64,000 nt of DNA, taken from assembly GCA_050010035.1 (NCBI GenBank), contig JBEKLU010000008.1, positions 17,162 through 81,161 of the forward strand, in the 5' to 3' direction. Made by a program: the position numbers and the translations under genes. Each line of letters opens with the position of its first letter. Positions within the stretch are counted from its first letter, which is position 1. The notes beneath the pieces are model-generated. The model did not search any database. It saw only the letters and a list, made by a program, of their open reading frames with translations, and had not been told where the DNA came from. This DNA is from Roseiarcus sp050010035 (lineage in GTDB: Bacteria; Pseudomonadota; Alphaproteobacteria; Rhizobiales; Beijerinckiaceae). Of this stretch, positions 7,959-16,472 are shown one piece after another.

Positions 7959-8636
7959 ATGGCGATTTTCACTTTTGTTCTCGGACTCCTGTTCGTGGCG
8001 GGCGGAGCGGCGTGGTTCGTCGCCAGCGTCGACTTGATGCCCACCGAGATCGGCCTGCTCTACGCCCTGTGCGGAATGTTGTCGCTGTGCGCGGGCGGCG
8101 TGACGCTGGCGATCGGCGCGCTCATTCGACGCCTCGGCGTCGTCGCGGCGGCGATCCAGACTCTGCAAGGTCACGAGTCCCTGCAAGGCCGGCTGGCGGA
8201 GGCGGAAGCCGCTCTGTTGCGCGAACCCGAGCCGGCGAGCGAAGAGGAGCCGGTGGCCGCGGCCGCCGCGGACGAGCCCCCCGGTGCGGACGAGCCCCCC
8301 GCTGCGCAAGCGCCGGCCGCCGCCGAAGAGCCGCCCCCCGCGCACGCGCAGGTTCCGCTCGAAGCGCTTGCCGCGATCGAGGCCGAGCCGGTCGCGCTCG
8401 CGCAAGAGGATGCGGTCAACGAGAATCGGTCGGGCCATTTGCCGACGCTCACGCAGATCGAGCACGCGCTGGTCGAACCGGAGGCCGCGCCGACGCTCGT
8501 CGGCCACTACAGCGCAGGCGGCGCCAACTACAAGATATTCTCGGACGGCTCGATCGAAGCGGAAACCGAAGACGGCGCCTTCAAATTCGCGTCGATGAGC
8601 GATTTCAAGGATTATCTCGCCGGCGCGCGCGGCTGA
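7959..8636 (+). CDS. Uncharacterised inner-membrane protein with Ala/Pro/Glu linker
   Basis: A 225-residue protein. Two hydrophobic segments occupy about residues 3-20 and 28-52; then an Ala-Pro-Glu-rich low-complexity region (about 85-150) and a short conserved-looking C-terminal part (about 180-225, VGHYSAGGANYKIFSDGSIEAETEDGAFKF split over the domain) ending in SMSDFKDYLAGARG. The C-terminal module with an aromatic/glycine pattern recurs in Rhizobiales membrane proteins of unknown role, as far as I can recall. The protein probably anchors this small domain at the inner face of the membrane. Function not assigned. Confidence 0.7.
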   Translation: MAIFTFVLGLLFVAGGAAWFVASVDLMPTEIGLLYALCGMLSLCAGGVTLAIGALIRRLGVVAAAIQTLQGHESLQGRLAEAEAALLREPEPASEEEPVAAAAADEPPGADEPPAAQAPAAAEEPPPAHAQVPLEALAAIEAEPVALAQEDAVNENRSGHLPTLTQIEHALVEPEAAPTLVGHYSAGGANYKIFSDGSIEAETEDGAFKFASMSDFKDYLAGARG

Positions 8637-8669
8637 CGAACCGGGCGCGGCGGCGCGCGCGTCTCGACG

Positions 8670-9668
8670 TCAAGCGGTGAGATCGTTATCGCGCGCGAGC
8701 GCGGCGAGCGAGACGAGCGGCCGGGCCCCCAAGTGCTGAATGATCTCGGCCGCGGCGAGCGCGCCGAGCTGGGCGCAGGTGTCGAGATCCGCGCCTTTCG
8801 CCAGGCCGGCCAGGAAGCCCGCCGAAAACATGTCGCCCGCCCCGGTGGTGTCGACGACGCGCGCGACCGGGAACGCGGGAACTTCGTGCGTCCTGTGGCC
8901 GTCGATGACGACCGATCCCTTTTCCGAGCGCGTCACGATCGCGAGCGCGCCTTCGCGCCGCACCGCGTCGATCGCTTCGGCCAAGTGCGGCGTCTGATAG
9001 AGCGACAGGATTTCGTCGGTGTTGGCGAACAGGGTGTCGACGAGGCCGCGGCGCACGAGATCGATGAATTCGCCGCGAAAGCGATCGACGCAAAACGAGT
9101 CGGATAGCGTCAAGGCGACGCGATGGCCTGCCTGGCGGGCGATCTCGGCCGCCTTCTGGAACGCCGACTTGGCCGCCGGCCGGTCCCACATGTAGCCTTC
9201 GAGGTAGACGATGCGCGAGGCGCGCACCAGCGCCTCGTCGACGTCGGGCGGCGACAGATAGGTGCTCGCGCCCAGGAAGGTGTTCATCGTGCGCTCGCCG
9301 TCCGGCGTCACGTAGACGAAACAACGGCCGGTGGCCGGCCCCTCCTCGGCCGGGCGGGTGGCGAAGCCGACGCCGGTGGCGCGGATGTCCTCAGCGAAGA
9401 CGTAGCCGAGCTCGTCGTTCTTGACCTTGCCGATATAGGCGCTGCTGACGCCGAACGAAGCGACGCCGACGATGGTGTTGGCCGCCGATCCGCCCGAGAT
9501 GACGCGCGGATCGCGGCGCGCGGCGTAAAGCGCCTCGGCGCGATCCTCGTCGATCAGCGTCATCGCGCCCTTCACCATATCCTGGGCGATGAGATAGGCG
9601 TCGTCGGCATGCGCGATGATGTCGACCAGCGAATTGCCCAGGCCCAGAACGTCTACGGCTTCGGTCAT
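8670..9668 (-). CDS. Adenosine kinase-like PfkB-family kinase
   Basis: A 332-residue sugar/nucleoside kinase. GGSAANTIVGVASFG (about residue 60) and the C-terminal catalytic motif DTTGAGDMFSAGFLAGL (about 270-287, with Asp as base and GAGD anion hole) are the two PfkB signatures. The N-terminal LGLGNSLVDIIAH and FVYVTPDGERTMNTFLGA fit the bacterial adenosine kinase subgroup found in Rhizobiales. It would phosphorylate adenosine (or a related ribo-compound) with ATP for purine salvage. mtnP, which releases adenine, is elsewhere in the window. Family is certain; the substrate is inferred. Confidence 0.85.
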   Translation of the reverse strand: MTEAVDVLGLGNSLVDIIAHADDAYLIAQDMVKGAMTLIDEDRAEALYAARRDPRVISGGSAANTIVGVASFGVSSAYIGKVKNDELGYVFAEDIRATGVGFATRPAEEGPATGRCFVYVTPDGERTMNTFLGASTYLSPPDVDEALVRASRIVYLEGYMWDRPAAKSAFQKAAEIARQAGHRVALTLSDSFCVDRFRGEFIDLVRRGLVDTLFANTDEILSLYQTPHLAEAIDAVRREGALAIVTRSEKGSVVIDGHRTHEVPAFPVARVVDTTGAGDMFSAGFLAGLAKGADLDTCAQLGALAAAEIIQHLGARPLVSLAALARDNDLTA

Positions 9669-9751
9669 GGAACGAGCGCCCCCTCATTTTCCGCGCGCCC
9701 TCCTCGCATCGCCGCGCGGCGAGGTCAAATCGGGGCGCTCCGCGCCTTGTA

Positions 9752-9837
9752 GACGCGCTCGCTGAGCGCGTCCGGCGCGTCAGCGCCCTGTTGCGGGAAA
9801 ATCGATGTAGCGGAACGAGCGCGACCAGCGGTCGCGC
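9752..9837 (-). repeat. Three-hairpin intergenic repeat, copy A
   Basis: Three hairpins in the gap between the kinase and smr: GACGCGCTC/GAGCGCGTC (9752-9772, 3 base loop), GGCGC/GCGCC (9774-9787) and GCGCGACC/GGTCGCGC (9819-9837, loop AGC). Read on the minus strand it matches copies B (35695-35777) and C (54492-54576) in order and in flanking words such as GTAGGCGCG and GCGCTCGTTC. The arms differ between copies but stay complementary. Confidence 0.7.
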
Positions 9838-9875
9838 CTACAAGCGCCATGCGAGGGCGCCAGGCGAGCGCCCCC

Positions 9876-10460
9876 TCACCGCCGCTCCCGCCGCCTCAGC
9901 CTGACATAGAGCGCGCCGGCGCCGCCGTGGGCGCGGCCCGCCTCCTCGAAGCCGAGCACGACGCCGCGCAGGTCCGCTTCGCGCAGCCAATGGGGCACGA
10001 GGCGCCTGAGGACGCCGGGCTCGTCGATCCAGGGCAGGGCGTCGGGCCGCGACTTGCCGCCCCCCTTGCCGGTGACGACGATCACCAGCCGATCGCCTTG
10101 CGACTGCGCGTAGGCGAGAAAGCCGCGCAGCGCGCTATGCGCCTCGGCTTGGGTCATGCCGTGCAGGTCGATGGCGCTGTCGACGGCGCTGCGGCCGCGC
10201 GCGAGATCGCGCTTCAGCCGGCGCTCCAGCGGCGCGAGGGGAGGCGGCGCGGCGGGCTTGCGCGGCCTCGCCGGCGGGATGACGGCGGGCGCCGTCGACG
10301 CCGGCTGCGGCGGCGCGGGCGGAATCGACGCGGCGGGCGTCGGCAGGCTCGCGCCGCGCCGCTTGGCGACGCTCTTGGCGACCTCGACCCACAGGGCGAT
10401 CTCCTCGTCGCTGAGCCGCCGCAGGCGGGACGGGCGCGGCTTGTCCGTCGCCTCCTTCAT
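9876..10460 (-). CDS. Smr domain protein (MutS2-type endonuclease domain)
   Basis: A 194-residue protein with a Pro/Ala-rich N-terminal half and a C-terminal Smr domain (about residues 95-190). The domain motifs are AIDLHGMTQAEA (DxHG) and VTGKGGGKS (TGKG), followed by LRRLVPHWL. Smr domains nick branched DNA or cleave RNA; stand-alone bacterial versions lack a defined role. The ATG at 10460 overlaps the mltA stop by 4 bases (ATGA), so it is translated with mltA. The long linker between the basic N terminus and the Smr fold is normal for Rhizobiales versions. Confidence 0.88.
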   Translation of the reverse strand: MKEATDKPRPSRLRRLSDEEIALWVEVAKSVAKRRGASLPTPAASIPPAPPQPASTAPAVIPPARPRKPAAPPPLAPLERRLKRDLARGRSAVDSAIDLHGMTQAEAHSALRGFLAYAQSQGDRLVIVVTGKGGGKSRPDALPWIDEPGVLRRLVPHWLREADLRGVVLGFEEAGRAHGGAGALYVRLRRRERR

Positions 10461-11554
10461 GGCTCGTCTCCCAGCGGCAGCAGCGCGGTGAATTGGCCGC
10501 GATGGCGGATGGCGCCGGCGCGCGCGCCCGCCGCCTCGCCGCCGCCGAAGAAGATGTCGGCGCGCGCCGCGCCGAGGATCGCCGATCCCGTGTCCTGCGC
10601 GATCGTCAGGCGGCGGAACGGGCTCGCCGCCTCTCTCTCCCAGGGCAGCTCCGCCTCGATCCAGAACGGCGTCCCGTAGGCCCAAATCGATCGGTCGACG
10701 GCGATCGAGCGCAGCGGCGTCAGGGGAATTCCCGCGCCGCCGATCGGCCCCTGCGAAGGATCGAACGCCTCCTCGATCTTGAAGAAGACATAGGAGCGAT
10801 TGCGCTGCATCAGCGCGCGTCCCCGCTCCCCCGGTTCGAGCCCGTGCTCGCGCAGCCAAAACTTCAGCCGGGCGAGCGACATCTCGCACTCTGGTATCTC
10901 GCCCGCTTCGATCAGCAGGCGGCCGATCGACGTATAGGGCCGGCCGTTGCGCCCGTCGTAGGCGAGGCGGACCTCGCGCCCGTCGGGCAGTCGCACGCGC
11001 GCCGACCCCTGGACCTGCGCGAAGAAGACCTCGATGGGATCGGCGAGCCAGAGCAGCGCTTGGCCGCTCTCCGCCTCGATCGCCGCGCGCTCGGGATAAG
11101 GCCGCAGCGTGCCGTCGCTCAAGCGCTGCGCGCCGCTCGAGGCGGGATCGAACCCGGCCGGCGCGGCGCCGAGGGGGAAAGCGACGAGATCGCGGGGGCG
11201 CGCGAGGATCGGCGCGGCGAACTCGGCCGTGCGCGTCGGCGAGCCCTTGACGAGCGGCTCGTAGTATCCGGTCAGCAACCCCTTGCCGTCCGCCTCTTGC
11301 GGATCGACGCGAAAGGCGCGAAAGCGCGCGGCGAAGAAGGTTCGCGCGTCGGCGGCCGCGCGGATCGGGGCGCCCAACGCCTCGCGCGCGATGGCGAGGA
11401 GCCGCGGCGAAGGATCGCGCGCCGGCCGCGTCGACGCCGCGCCCTGGCGAAGCGCGCGCGCCGAACGCTGGAAAACCGCGAAGGCGGCGAGGGCGTCGTC
11501 GGACTCGAAGCCGACGAGATCGTCGAAACGGACCGGCCGAAGGCGCGGCGCCAT
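10457..11554 (-). CDS. mltA: Lytic murein transglycosylase A
   Basis: A 365-residue MltA-type lytic transglycosylase that cleaves peptidoglycan with formation of 1,6-anhydromuramic acid. LLTGYYEPLVKGS, LPDGREVRLAYDGRNGRPYTSIGRLL and the C-terminal 3D domain (RRLTIAQDTGSAILGAARADIFFG with conserved aspartates) identify it. The ATG at 11554 has AGGAG 8 bases upstream; a TTG at 11572 would add 6 residues. No signal peptide or lipobox is seen from either start, although the family acts in the periplasm, so export is unexplained. It is followed by smr with a 4 base overlap and preceded by the Tim44-like gene 43 bases away. Confidence 0.88.
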   Translation of the reverse strand: MAPRLRPVRFDDLVGFESDDALAAFAVFQRSARALRQGAASTRPARDPSPRLLAIAREALGAPIRAAADARTFFAARFRAFRVDPQEADGKGLLTGYYEPLVKGSPTRTAEFAAPILARPRDLVAFPLGAAPAGFDPASSGAQRLSDGTLRPYPERAAIEAESGQALLWLADPIEVFFAQVQGSARVRLPDGREVRLAYDGRNGRPYTSIGRLLIEAGEIPECEMSLARLKFWLREHGLEPGERGRALMQRNRSYVFFKIEEAFDPSQGPIGGAGIPLTPLRSIAVDRSIWAYGTPFWIEAELPWEREAASPFRRLTIAQDTGSAILGAARADIFFGGGEAAGARAGAIRHRGQFTALLPLGDEP

Positions 11555-11597
11555 GGCGGAGCTCCTGACCAACGCGCCTCGATCTCCCGACCCGCCG

Positions 11598-12314
11598 TCA
11601 ATGAACCGTCTGCGTCGCCGCGAGCAGCCAGTTGGGATCGCGCGAGCCGACGTCGCGGGTGAACGTCCAGATGTCGAGGTGGTCGGCGACGTCGTTCGCC
11701 GATCCCTCGACCGCCGCGCCGGACTTGTCGAGCGTCGCCGAAGCGAGCTTGGCGGCGAAACGCACCGCGACCGTGGCGACCGAGCCCGCCAGCCGCGCCT
11801 CGACGATGTCGGCCGAATCGATGGAGACCAGCGTCGTCGTCATCGTCTGCTCGGCGGCCAGGCGCGCTCGGATCGCCTGACTGAAATTGGCGAGAACGTC
11901 CGGCGCCAGCAGCCGGCGCAAGGTCGGCATGTCCCCCGCGGCGAAAGCCCCGACGACCATCTCGTAGGCCGAGCGCGCGCCGGAAAGGAAACTGTCGGGC
12001 GCGAAGCCGCCGTCGGCGGCGGCGATCGCGTCGAACCCCGCCGCGACCGGCGAGCCCGGCTCGGCGAAACCCTTCCAGCGGTCGAGGGCGGGCGCCGCTT
12101 CGTCCGGCCGCCCGGCCGCTCGCGCGGCGACGCCGAGCGGGATGACGTTGCCCTTGGCGGGTGGGCTGTTGAAATCGTTGGGGCCGCGCGGCGGCGTCGG
12201 ATCGATCGGCGGCCTCTCCGCGCCGTTGCGCGTTCCGAGCACCGAACGAAGCTTGAAAACCACGAAGATCGCGACGATCGCGAAGACGATCGTCGAAATG
12301 TCGAGATTCTGCAT
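11598..12314 (-). CDS. Tim44-like domain protein (TimA-type adaptor)
   Basis: A 238-residue protein with one N-terminal membrane helix (about residues 7-22, IVFAIVAIFVVFKL), a Pro-rich linker and a C-terminal Tim44-like domain (about 95-235) including AYEMVVGAFAAGDMPTLRRLLAPDVLANF and ending in WTFTRDVGSRDPNWLLAATQ. Bacterial relatives of mitochondrial Tim44 are inner-membrane proteins thought to bind partner proteins. The order Tim44-like, mltA, smr is common in alphaproteobacteria, which supports the call. Its role in this cluster is not known. Confidence 0.88.
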   Translation of the reverse strand: MQNLDISTIVFAIVAIFVVFKLRSVLGTRNGAERPPIDPTPPRGPNDFNSPPAKGNVIPLGVAARAAGRPDEAAPALDRWKGFAEPGSPVAAGFDAIAAADGGFAPDSFLSGARSAYEMVVGAFAAGDMPTLRRLLAPDVLANFSQAIRARLAAEQTMTTTLVSIDSADIVEARLAGSVATVAVRFAAKLASATLDKSGAAVEGSANDVADHLDIWTFTRDVGSRDPNWLLAATQTVH

Positions 12315-12502
12315 CGCCTATCCCTCGATTTGCGCCGCGCGGCCCCCGCCGCTCCGCTTCGGGCGGCCGTCATCCCTCTAGTTAGGCTCGCCGAGTCGAT
12401 TTGGCTAGAACCGGCCGTCGTCGTCGCGGTTGCGCCGGCGGCGAATCGATGATTTCAACGGGGAGCGGCTGGCGGGCGATCCATTCGCGGGAAGGGCGCG
12501 CG

Positions 12503-13492
12503 GTGAAGGGATTGGCGACGATCGGCGTCGCGGGGGCGGGCGCCTGGGGCCTCGCGCTCGCCAACGCGGTGGCGAGCGCGGGGCGCGGCGTCGCGATCTG
12601 GGGCCGCGACGCGGCCTCGATGCGCGCGCTCGACGAGACGCGGCGCGGCGCGCGCCTTCCCGGCGTCGCGCTGGCGCCCGCGGTTCGCGCCAGCGCGGAC
12701 ATGCGCGTCCTCGAGGGGTGTGACGCCATTCTCGTCGTCGTTCCCGCGCAGGCGACGCGCGACGCGGCGGGCCGCATCGCCGCGGCGCTGTCGCGGCCCA
12801 GGCCGCTCGTCGCCTGCGCCAAGGGCATCGAGCGAGGCTCGGACCGTTTCATGACCGAAGTGCTCGCGGAAGCCGCGCCGGGTTGGCCCAGCGCAATCCT
12901 CTCCGGGCCGAGTTTCGCCGCCGACGTCGCCGCCGGCCTGCCGACGGCGGTGACGCTGGCGAGCGTCGACGATGACTTGGCGCGCCGGCTTTGCGCCGCG
13001 CTGCGGGGGCCGAACCTCAGGCTGTACCATTCGACCGACGTGCGTGGCGTCGAGATCGGCGGCGCCGCCAAGAACGTGCTGGGGATCGCCTGCGGCGTTG
13101 CGGCGGGGCTCGAGCTGGGCGCCAGCGCCGGCGCGGCGCTGATCGCGCGCGGCTTCGCCGAGCTCAGACGCTTCGGCGAGACGTTCGGCGCTCGCCCGAA
13201 CACCTTGATGGGGCTCTCCGGGCTCGGCGATCTCGTGCTCACCTGCTCGTCGAGGCAGTCGCGAAACTTCGCCTTCGGCCTCGCGCTCGGGCAGGGGCGC
13301 GGCGTCGGCGAGGCGAGCGCCGGCAAGTTGGTCGAGGGCGTCTTCACCGCGTCGGCGCTGATGAAAATGGCGCGCGCGCGTTCCGTCGACATGCCGATCT
13401 CGGCGACCGTCGAGGCGCTGCTCGGCGGGTCGATCGACGCCAGGGGCGCCGCGGGCGCGTTGCTCGCGCGCCCATTGAAGGGCGAGGAATAG
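12503..13492 (+). CDS. gpsA: Glycerol-3-phosphate dehydrogenase [NAD(P)+]
   Basis: A 329-residue cytosolic enzyme that reduces dihydroxyacetone phosphate to sn-glycerol 3-phosphate for phospholipid synthesis. The dinucleotide-binding GAGAWG lies at residues 10-15; LSGPSFAADVAAGLPTA and the catalytic lysine in GGAAKNVLGIACG are present. The GTG at 12503 is chosen because the Rossmann strand then begins at residue 5, as in the family, and GGAAGGG-like SD bases lie just upstream; ATGs at 12401 and 12449 would add 34 or 18 residues. It diverges from the Tim44-like gene and is followed by YciI. Confidence 0.94.
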   Translation: MKGLATIGVAGAGAWGLALANAVASAGRGVAIWGRDAASMRALDETRRGARLPGVALAPAVRASADMRVLEGCDAILVVVPAQATRDAAGRIAAALSRPRPLVACAKGIERGSDRFMTEVLAEAAPGWPSAILSGPSFAADVAAGLPTAVTLASVDDDLARRLCAALRGPNLRLYHSTDVRGVEIGGAAKNVLGIACGVAAGLELGASAGAALIARGFAELRRFGETFGARPNTLMGLSGLGDLVLTCSSRQSRNFAFGLALGQGRGVGEASAGKLVEGVFTASALMKMARARSVDMPISATVEALLGGSIDARGAAGALLARPLKGEE

Positions 13493-13555
13493 GCCGGCGA
13501 CGCTTTACGATTCCAGCGCGATCTCCTAGCTTCGCTCGCCGAACAGGAGAAACGC

Positions 13556-13846
13556 ATGCTCTTCGTCGCCACCTGCGCCGACAAACCCGACAGCATGGCC
13601 AAGCGTCAGGAGAACCGGCCCGCGCACCTCGCCTATCTCGCCTCGCTCGGCGCGCGGGTGAAGCTCGCCGGCGCGCTGTTGGCGCCGGATCAGAAGTCGA
13701 TGGTCGGCTCGATGATCATCTTCGAAGGCGAATCGACGGACGAGGTCGCGGCGCTGTGCGCCAAGGACCCCTACGCCGTGGCGGGATTGTTCGCGAGCGT
13801 CGACATCAAGCCCTGGCGTCAGGGCGTCGGCGCGCCGCTGGCGTGA
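13556..13846 (+). CDS. YciI family protein
   Basis: A 96-residue single-domain protein of the YciI/YCII family: MLFVATCADKPDS at the N terminus, H21-like residue in NRPAHLAYL and the conserved FEGESTDEVAALCAKDPYAVAGLF. The fold is ferredoxin-like with a conserved Asp-His pair; roles are mostly unknown, sometimes linked to dehalogenation or acting as small enzymes or sensors. A good ribosome site (AGGAGAAACGC) precedes the ATG. It follows gpsA by 63 bases and precedes the EVE gene by 7 bases. Confidence 0.9.
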   Translation: MLFVATCADKPDSMAKRQENRPAHLAYLASLGARVKLAGALLAPDQKSMVGSMIIFEGESTDEVAALCAKDPYAVAGLFASVDIKPWRQGVGAPLA

Positions 13847-13853
13847 GGCGACG

Positions 13854-14267
13854 ATGGCCCACTGGCTGTTCAAGAGCGAGCCCTCTGCCTGGTCCTTCGA
13901 GGCGCAGCTCGCCGAGGGCGAAAAGGGGACGAGCTGGAACGGCGTGCGCAACCATTCGGCCAAGCTGAACATGATGGCGATGAAGGTCGGCGAGCGCGGC
14001 TTCTTTTATCACTCCAACGAGGGCAAAGAGATCGTCGGGATCGTCGAGGTGATCAAACCCTATTATCCCGATCCGAGCGACGAAAGCGGCAAGTTCGGCA
14101 TGGTCGACGTCAAGGCGGTGAAGCCTTTGCCCACGCCTGTGACGTTGGAGGCGATCAAGGCGGAGAAGCGCCTCGCCAAGATGGCGCTGGTGGCGAATTC
14201 GCGCCTCTCGGTGCAGCCGGTGACCGACGAGGAATGGCGGATCGTCTGCGCCATGGGCGGGCTTTGA
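13854..14267 (+). CDS. EVE domain protein (thymocyte nuclear protein 1-like)
   Basis: A 137-residue protein that is one EVE domain, a PUA-like fold that binds modified bases in DNA or RNA. MAHWLFKSEPSAWSFEAQ, GTSWNGVRNHSAK and GERGFFYHSNEGKEIVGIVEV are the hallmark motifs; the aromatic cage residues are in the first and third. It overlaps nothing and starts 7 bases after YciI, so the two are likely co-transcribed. Function in bacteria is unclear; a role in sensing modified bases is inference from the family. Confidence 0.93.
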   Translation: MAHWLFKSEPSAWSFEAQLAEGEKGTSWNGVRNHSAKLNMMAMKVGERGFFYHSNEGKEIVGIVEVIKPYYPDPSDESGKFGMVDVKAVKPLPTPVTLEAIKAEKRLAKMALVANSRLSVQPVTDEEWRIVCAMGGL

Positions 14268-14321
14268 GGCGGGTTGGGGCGCGCGGCCGGCTCCGCAGCC
14301 GCGCACGGGCTTATTCGCAAT

Positions 14322-14648
14322 TCAAACGATGCTGAGAAACAGGGCGAGCGCGCGATTGACCCGCAATAGCAAGGCGTCGTCCGCCATTCCGATCACTCCG
14401 CCGATCTCGGCGTTGGGCACGACAGTGATCTTGTCGATCGCGATTTGCGAAATCTCGCGCAATCCGTTCTGTGGCGACGGGGCGACCTCGAGCCGGAACT
14501 GATCGGCGTCGTCACGAAGGGTCGTCGTCAGCGGGCAGATCACGACCGAGGGAAGCTCGGCGAAAAGATCGCTTTGCACGACGAGCGCCGGGCGCGGCTT
14601 GCCGTAGTCGCCCGCCGTGGCGACCGTCACGAATTGTCCGCGCCGCAT
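14322..14648 (-). CDS. mazF: MazF/PemK-family toxin endoribonuclease
   Basis: A 108-residue toxin of the MazF/PemK fold, which cleaves RNA at short sequences to arrest growth. MRRGQFVTVATAGDYGKPRPALVVQSD holds the conserved Gly-Asp-Tyr/Gly-Lys-Pro-Arg-Pro core (Arg is catalytic), followed by CPLTTTLRDDA and QIAIDKITVV. The ATG at 14648 shares its A with the antitoxin stop (TAATG), so translation is coupled; an alternative start at 14663 would add 5 residues. It is the second gene of the module, as expected. Confidence 0.9.
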   Translation of the reverse strand: MRRGQFVTVATAGDYGKPRPALVVQSDLFAELPSVVICPLTTTLRDDADQFRLEVAPSPQNGLREISQIAIDKITVVPNAEIGGVIGMADDALLLRVNRALALFLSIV

Positions 14649-14878
14649 TACGGCTCCGGCCATTCGTAGACGCTCGCGACAAAGCGCATGATTTCATCGC
14701 CGGCTGGATCGCTGGCCGCGACCGCGCGCGCCTGTCGCCGACACGTTTCGACGAAATCGGGCGCGCGCGTGTCGGGGACCCAGATTTGCACGGGGCGCAA
14801 ACCCGAGGCGCGCATCCGTTGGCGATAGCTCGCCATGCGCTTGGACGGGGGAGCGGGCTTTCGGGTCGAGTGTGGCAT
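14648..14878 (-). CDS. mazE: MazE-type antitoxin (DUF3018)
   Basis: A 76-residue antitoxin of the MazE/DUF3018 group seen before MazF in alphaproteobacteria: basic N-terminal SKRMASYRQRMRASGLRPVQIWVPD makes the DNA-binding part, and the acidic C-terminal GDEIMRFVASVYEWPEP the toxin-binding tail. GGAGG 8 bases upstream supports the ATG at 14878 over one at 14890. A perfect palindrome (14894-14905) lies directly upstream. The acid-rich tail matches antitoxins that wrap around MazF. Confidence 0.88.
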   Translation of the reverse strand: MPHSTRKPAPPSKRMASYRQRMRASGLRPVQIWVPDTRAPDFVETCRRQARAVAASDPAGDEIMRFVASVYEWPEP

Positions 14879-14893
14879 TCGAACCTCCATTGC

Positions 14894-14905
14894 GTAACAT
14901 GTTAC
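14894..14905. promoter_or_regulatory. Palindromic candidate operator of the MazEF module
   Basis: GTAACATGTTAC is a perfect 12 base palindrome 15 bases upstream of the mazE ATG. Antitoxins of this type commonly repress their own promoter by binding such sites. No convincing -35 and -10 pair was seen around it. Confidence 0.5.
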
Positions 14906-15005
14906 ACCAAACGGCCACGAAGTCACGATGATTCCGGCAGCGCTTCGGCGCCGGCGTCGCGAAAGGAATCAGGCGCATTAGATCGGAAACTCGACCCGCA
15001 GCCGT

Positions 15006-15734
15006 CTACTCCGCCTGCGAGACGATCGCCGGCGCGAGCGCCGCCTGGTTGGCGGGCAGGCGGACGGAGAGCAGGTAGAAATCCGGGCCGTCGGCCGTAT
15101 CCTCGAGCTTCGCCATGCCTTCGATCGGCAGCGCGCTCTTCTGTAGCTGGCCGGAGGTTCCGAGCCCGTCCATGTTGGCGGGCGTCTCGAACTCGATGAG
15201 ACGGGCGCTCTTGGCGGTCGTCTTGTCGGCGGGGTAGGGGCCGGAGGGAAAGTCTTCCTTCGGCTCGATCCCCTCCGCGATCACGCTGGCGATGAACGCT
15301 TGCTCGAGTTGGGGAAAGAGCCGCGCCGAGTATTTCGCCACCTCGAATCGTCCGGACGTACCGCCGTAGTCCTGGCTCTCGACCACGGCCGGACCGGTCA
15401 ATGGGGCGTTCAACGCGTTTTGCAGGTTTCCGCTCGGCGCGATCACCAGCGTCGCGCCGCTCGAGCCGTAGAAATAGAAGCACTTCCACCCGCGCGGGGC
15501 GAGAACGCCGAAGGAGTCCTGGGCCTGGTAGAAGGCGAGCTGGCCCGCCGTCGCCGCGTCGACGTCGATCGACTTCGGCGCGCCCTTGGGGGCCGCGACC
15601 GGGCCCGTCTGCCCGTCGCCCGCGCATCCGACGAAGGGAACCTGTTGCGCCGCCGACGCGGCGGCCGGCGCGAGGCAGGAGGCGAGAAAAACGACGGCGC
15701 CGACGGCGGCCGTTTGTTGCAGGAGAATGCGCAT
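15006..15734 (-). CDS. Exported protein of unknown function
   Basis: A 242-residue protein. A signal peptide is at residues 1-29 (MRILLQQTAAVGAVVFLA then SCLAPAAASAA), the SCLAP could be a weak lipobox but cleavage after SAA is more likely. The mature part contains VGCAGDGQTGPVAAPKG, APRGWKCFYFYGSSGATLVIAPSG and RLIEFETPANMDGLGT; two cysteines could form a disulfide. The frame extends upstream to 16238 without family resemblance, so the ATG at 15734 is preferred. I do not recognise the family; the genes around it give no clue. Stand-alone. Confidence 0.7.
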   Translation of the reverse strand: MRILLQQTAAVGAVVFLASCLAPAAASAAQQVPFVGCAGDGQTGPVAAPKGAPKSIDVDAATAGQLAFYQAQDSFGVLAPRGWKCFYFYGSSGATLVIAPSGNLQNALNAPLTGPAVVESQDYGGTSGRFEVAKYSARLFPQLEQAFIASVIAEGIEPKEDFPSGPYPADKTTAKSARLIEFETPANMDGLGTSGQLQKSALPIEGMAKLEDTADGPDFYLLSVRLPANQAALAPAIVSQAE

Positions 15735-15817
15735 GGCGGGCGAACTCCGACGAACCGTCGCTAGGCAAGCGCGAGGCCGTACGATTTTGTAATCGGCCCA
15801 CCGACGCCGCGCAACCC

Positions 15818-16390
15818 TCACGCCGGCATATCGAGCCGCTCGTAGAGCGCGCTCAGCGGCAGCGTCACGTCGATCGCCGGCAGCGCGACGACGGCGTCCC
15901 CGCCGATGAGGTCGACGTCCGACCACGCGCCTTCGTCGACGCGCGAATAGAGCTTGGCCGCGACGGCGTCGGGATCGACGAGCAGGATATGGCGCAGGCT
16001 CGGATGGCGGCGGTATTCCTCGAGCTTGGTGAAGCGGTCGATCTTGCGCGTCGAGGGCGAGAGAACCTCGACGACGACGGTCGGGCGATGCGACTCGTAG
16101 GACCCGGCCTCGATCGGCGCGCAGTCGACCGTGACGTCCGGGCGGCGCGACGAGCGGATCGCGGTTCTCAACGCCGTGTCGGCGCTGGCGACGCGGCAGG
16201 GCTTGCCCCGCAGGCGCGCGTGCAACTCGGCAATGCAATTGACCAGGATGACGTCGTGGGCGTTGCTGGCGCCGGTCATCGCGCGCAGGGGCACGGGGAC
16301 GCCGTCGACGAGTTCGTAGCGCTCGTCCTGGTCGAGCTGCCAGCGATAGAATTCCTCGACGCTCATCGTCCGGGCCTGGGCTTCGGCCAT
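15818..16390 (-). CDS. Uma2-family endonuclease-like protein
   Basis: A 190-residue protein of the Uma2/DUF820 family, with a PD-(D/E)XK-like fold. RRPDVTVDCAP gives the conserved Asp and TVVVEVLSPSTRKIDRFTKLEEYRRHPSLRHILLVDPD holds the E-x-LSPS and the downstream Asp/Lys of the active site. Members are abundant in Cyanobacteria and some Proteobacteria; most have unknown targets. ATG at 16390 gives the normal length. Neither neighbour is related. Confidence 0.85.
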   Translation of the reverse strand: MAEAQARTMSVEEFYRWQLDQDERYELVDGVPVPLRAMTGASNAHDVILVNCIAELHARLRGKPCRVASADTALRTAIRSSRRPDVTVDCAPIEAGSYESHRPTVVVEVLSPSTRKIDRFTKLEEYRRHPSLRHILLVDPDAVAAKLYSRVDEGAWSDVDLIGGDAVVALPAIDVTLPLSALYERLDMPA

Positions 16391-16472
16391 AAGGCGCGTT
16401 CCTTTCGGCGTCAGGATAGCACGTTCGCGGCGGCGTCAGAAGCCGCGGGGCGCGGTCCCGCCGCGGCGGCCC

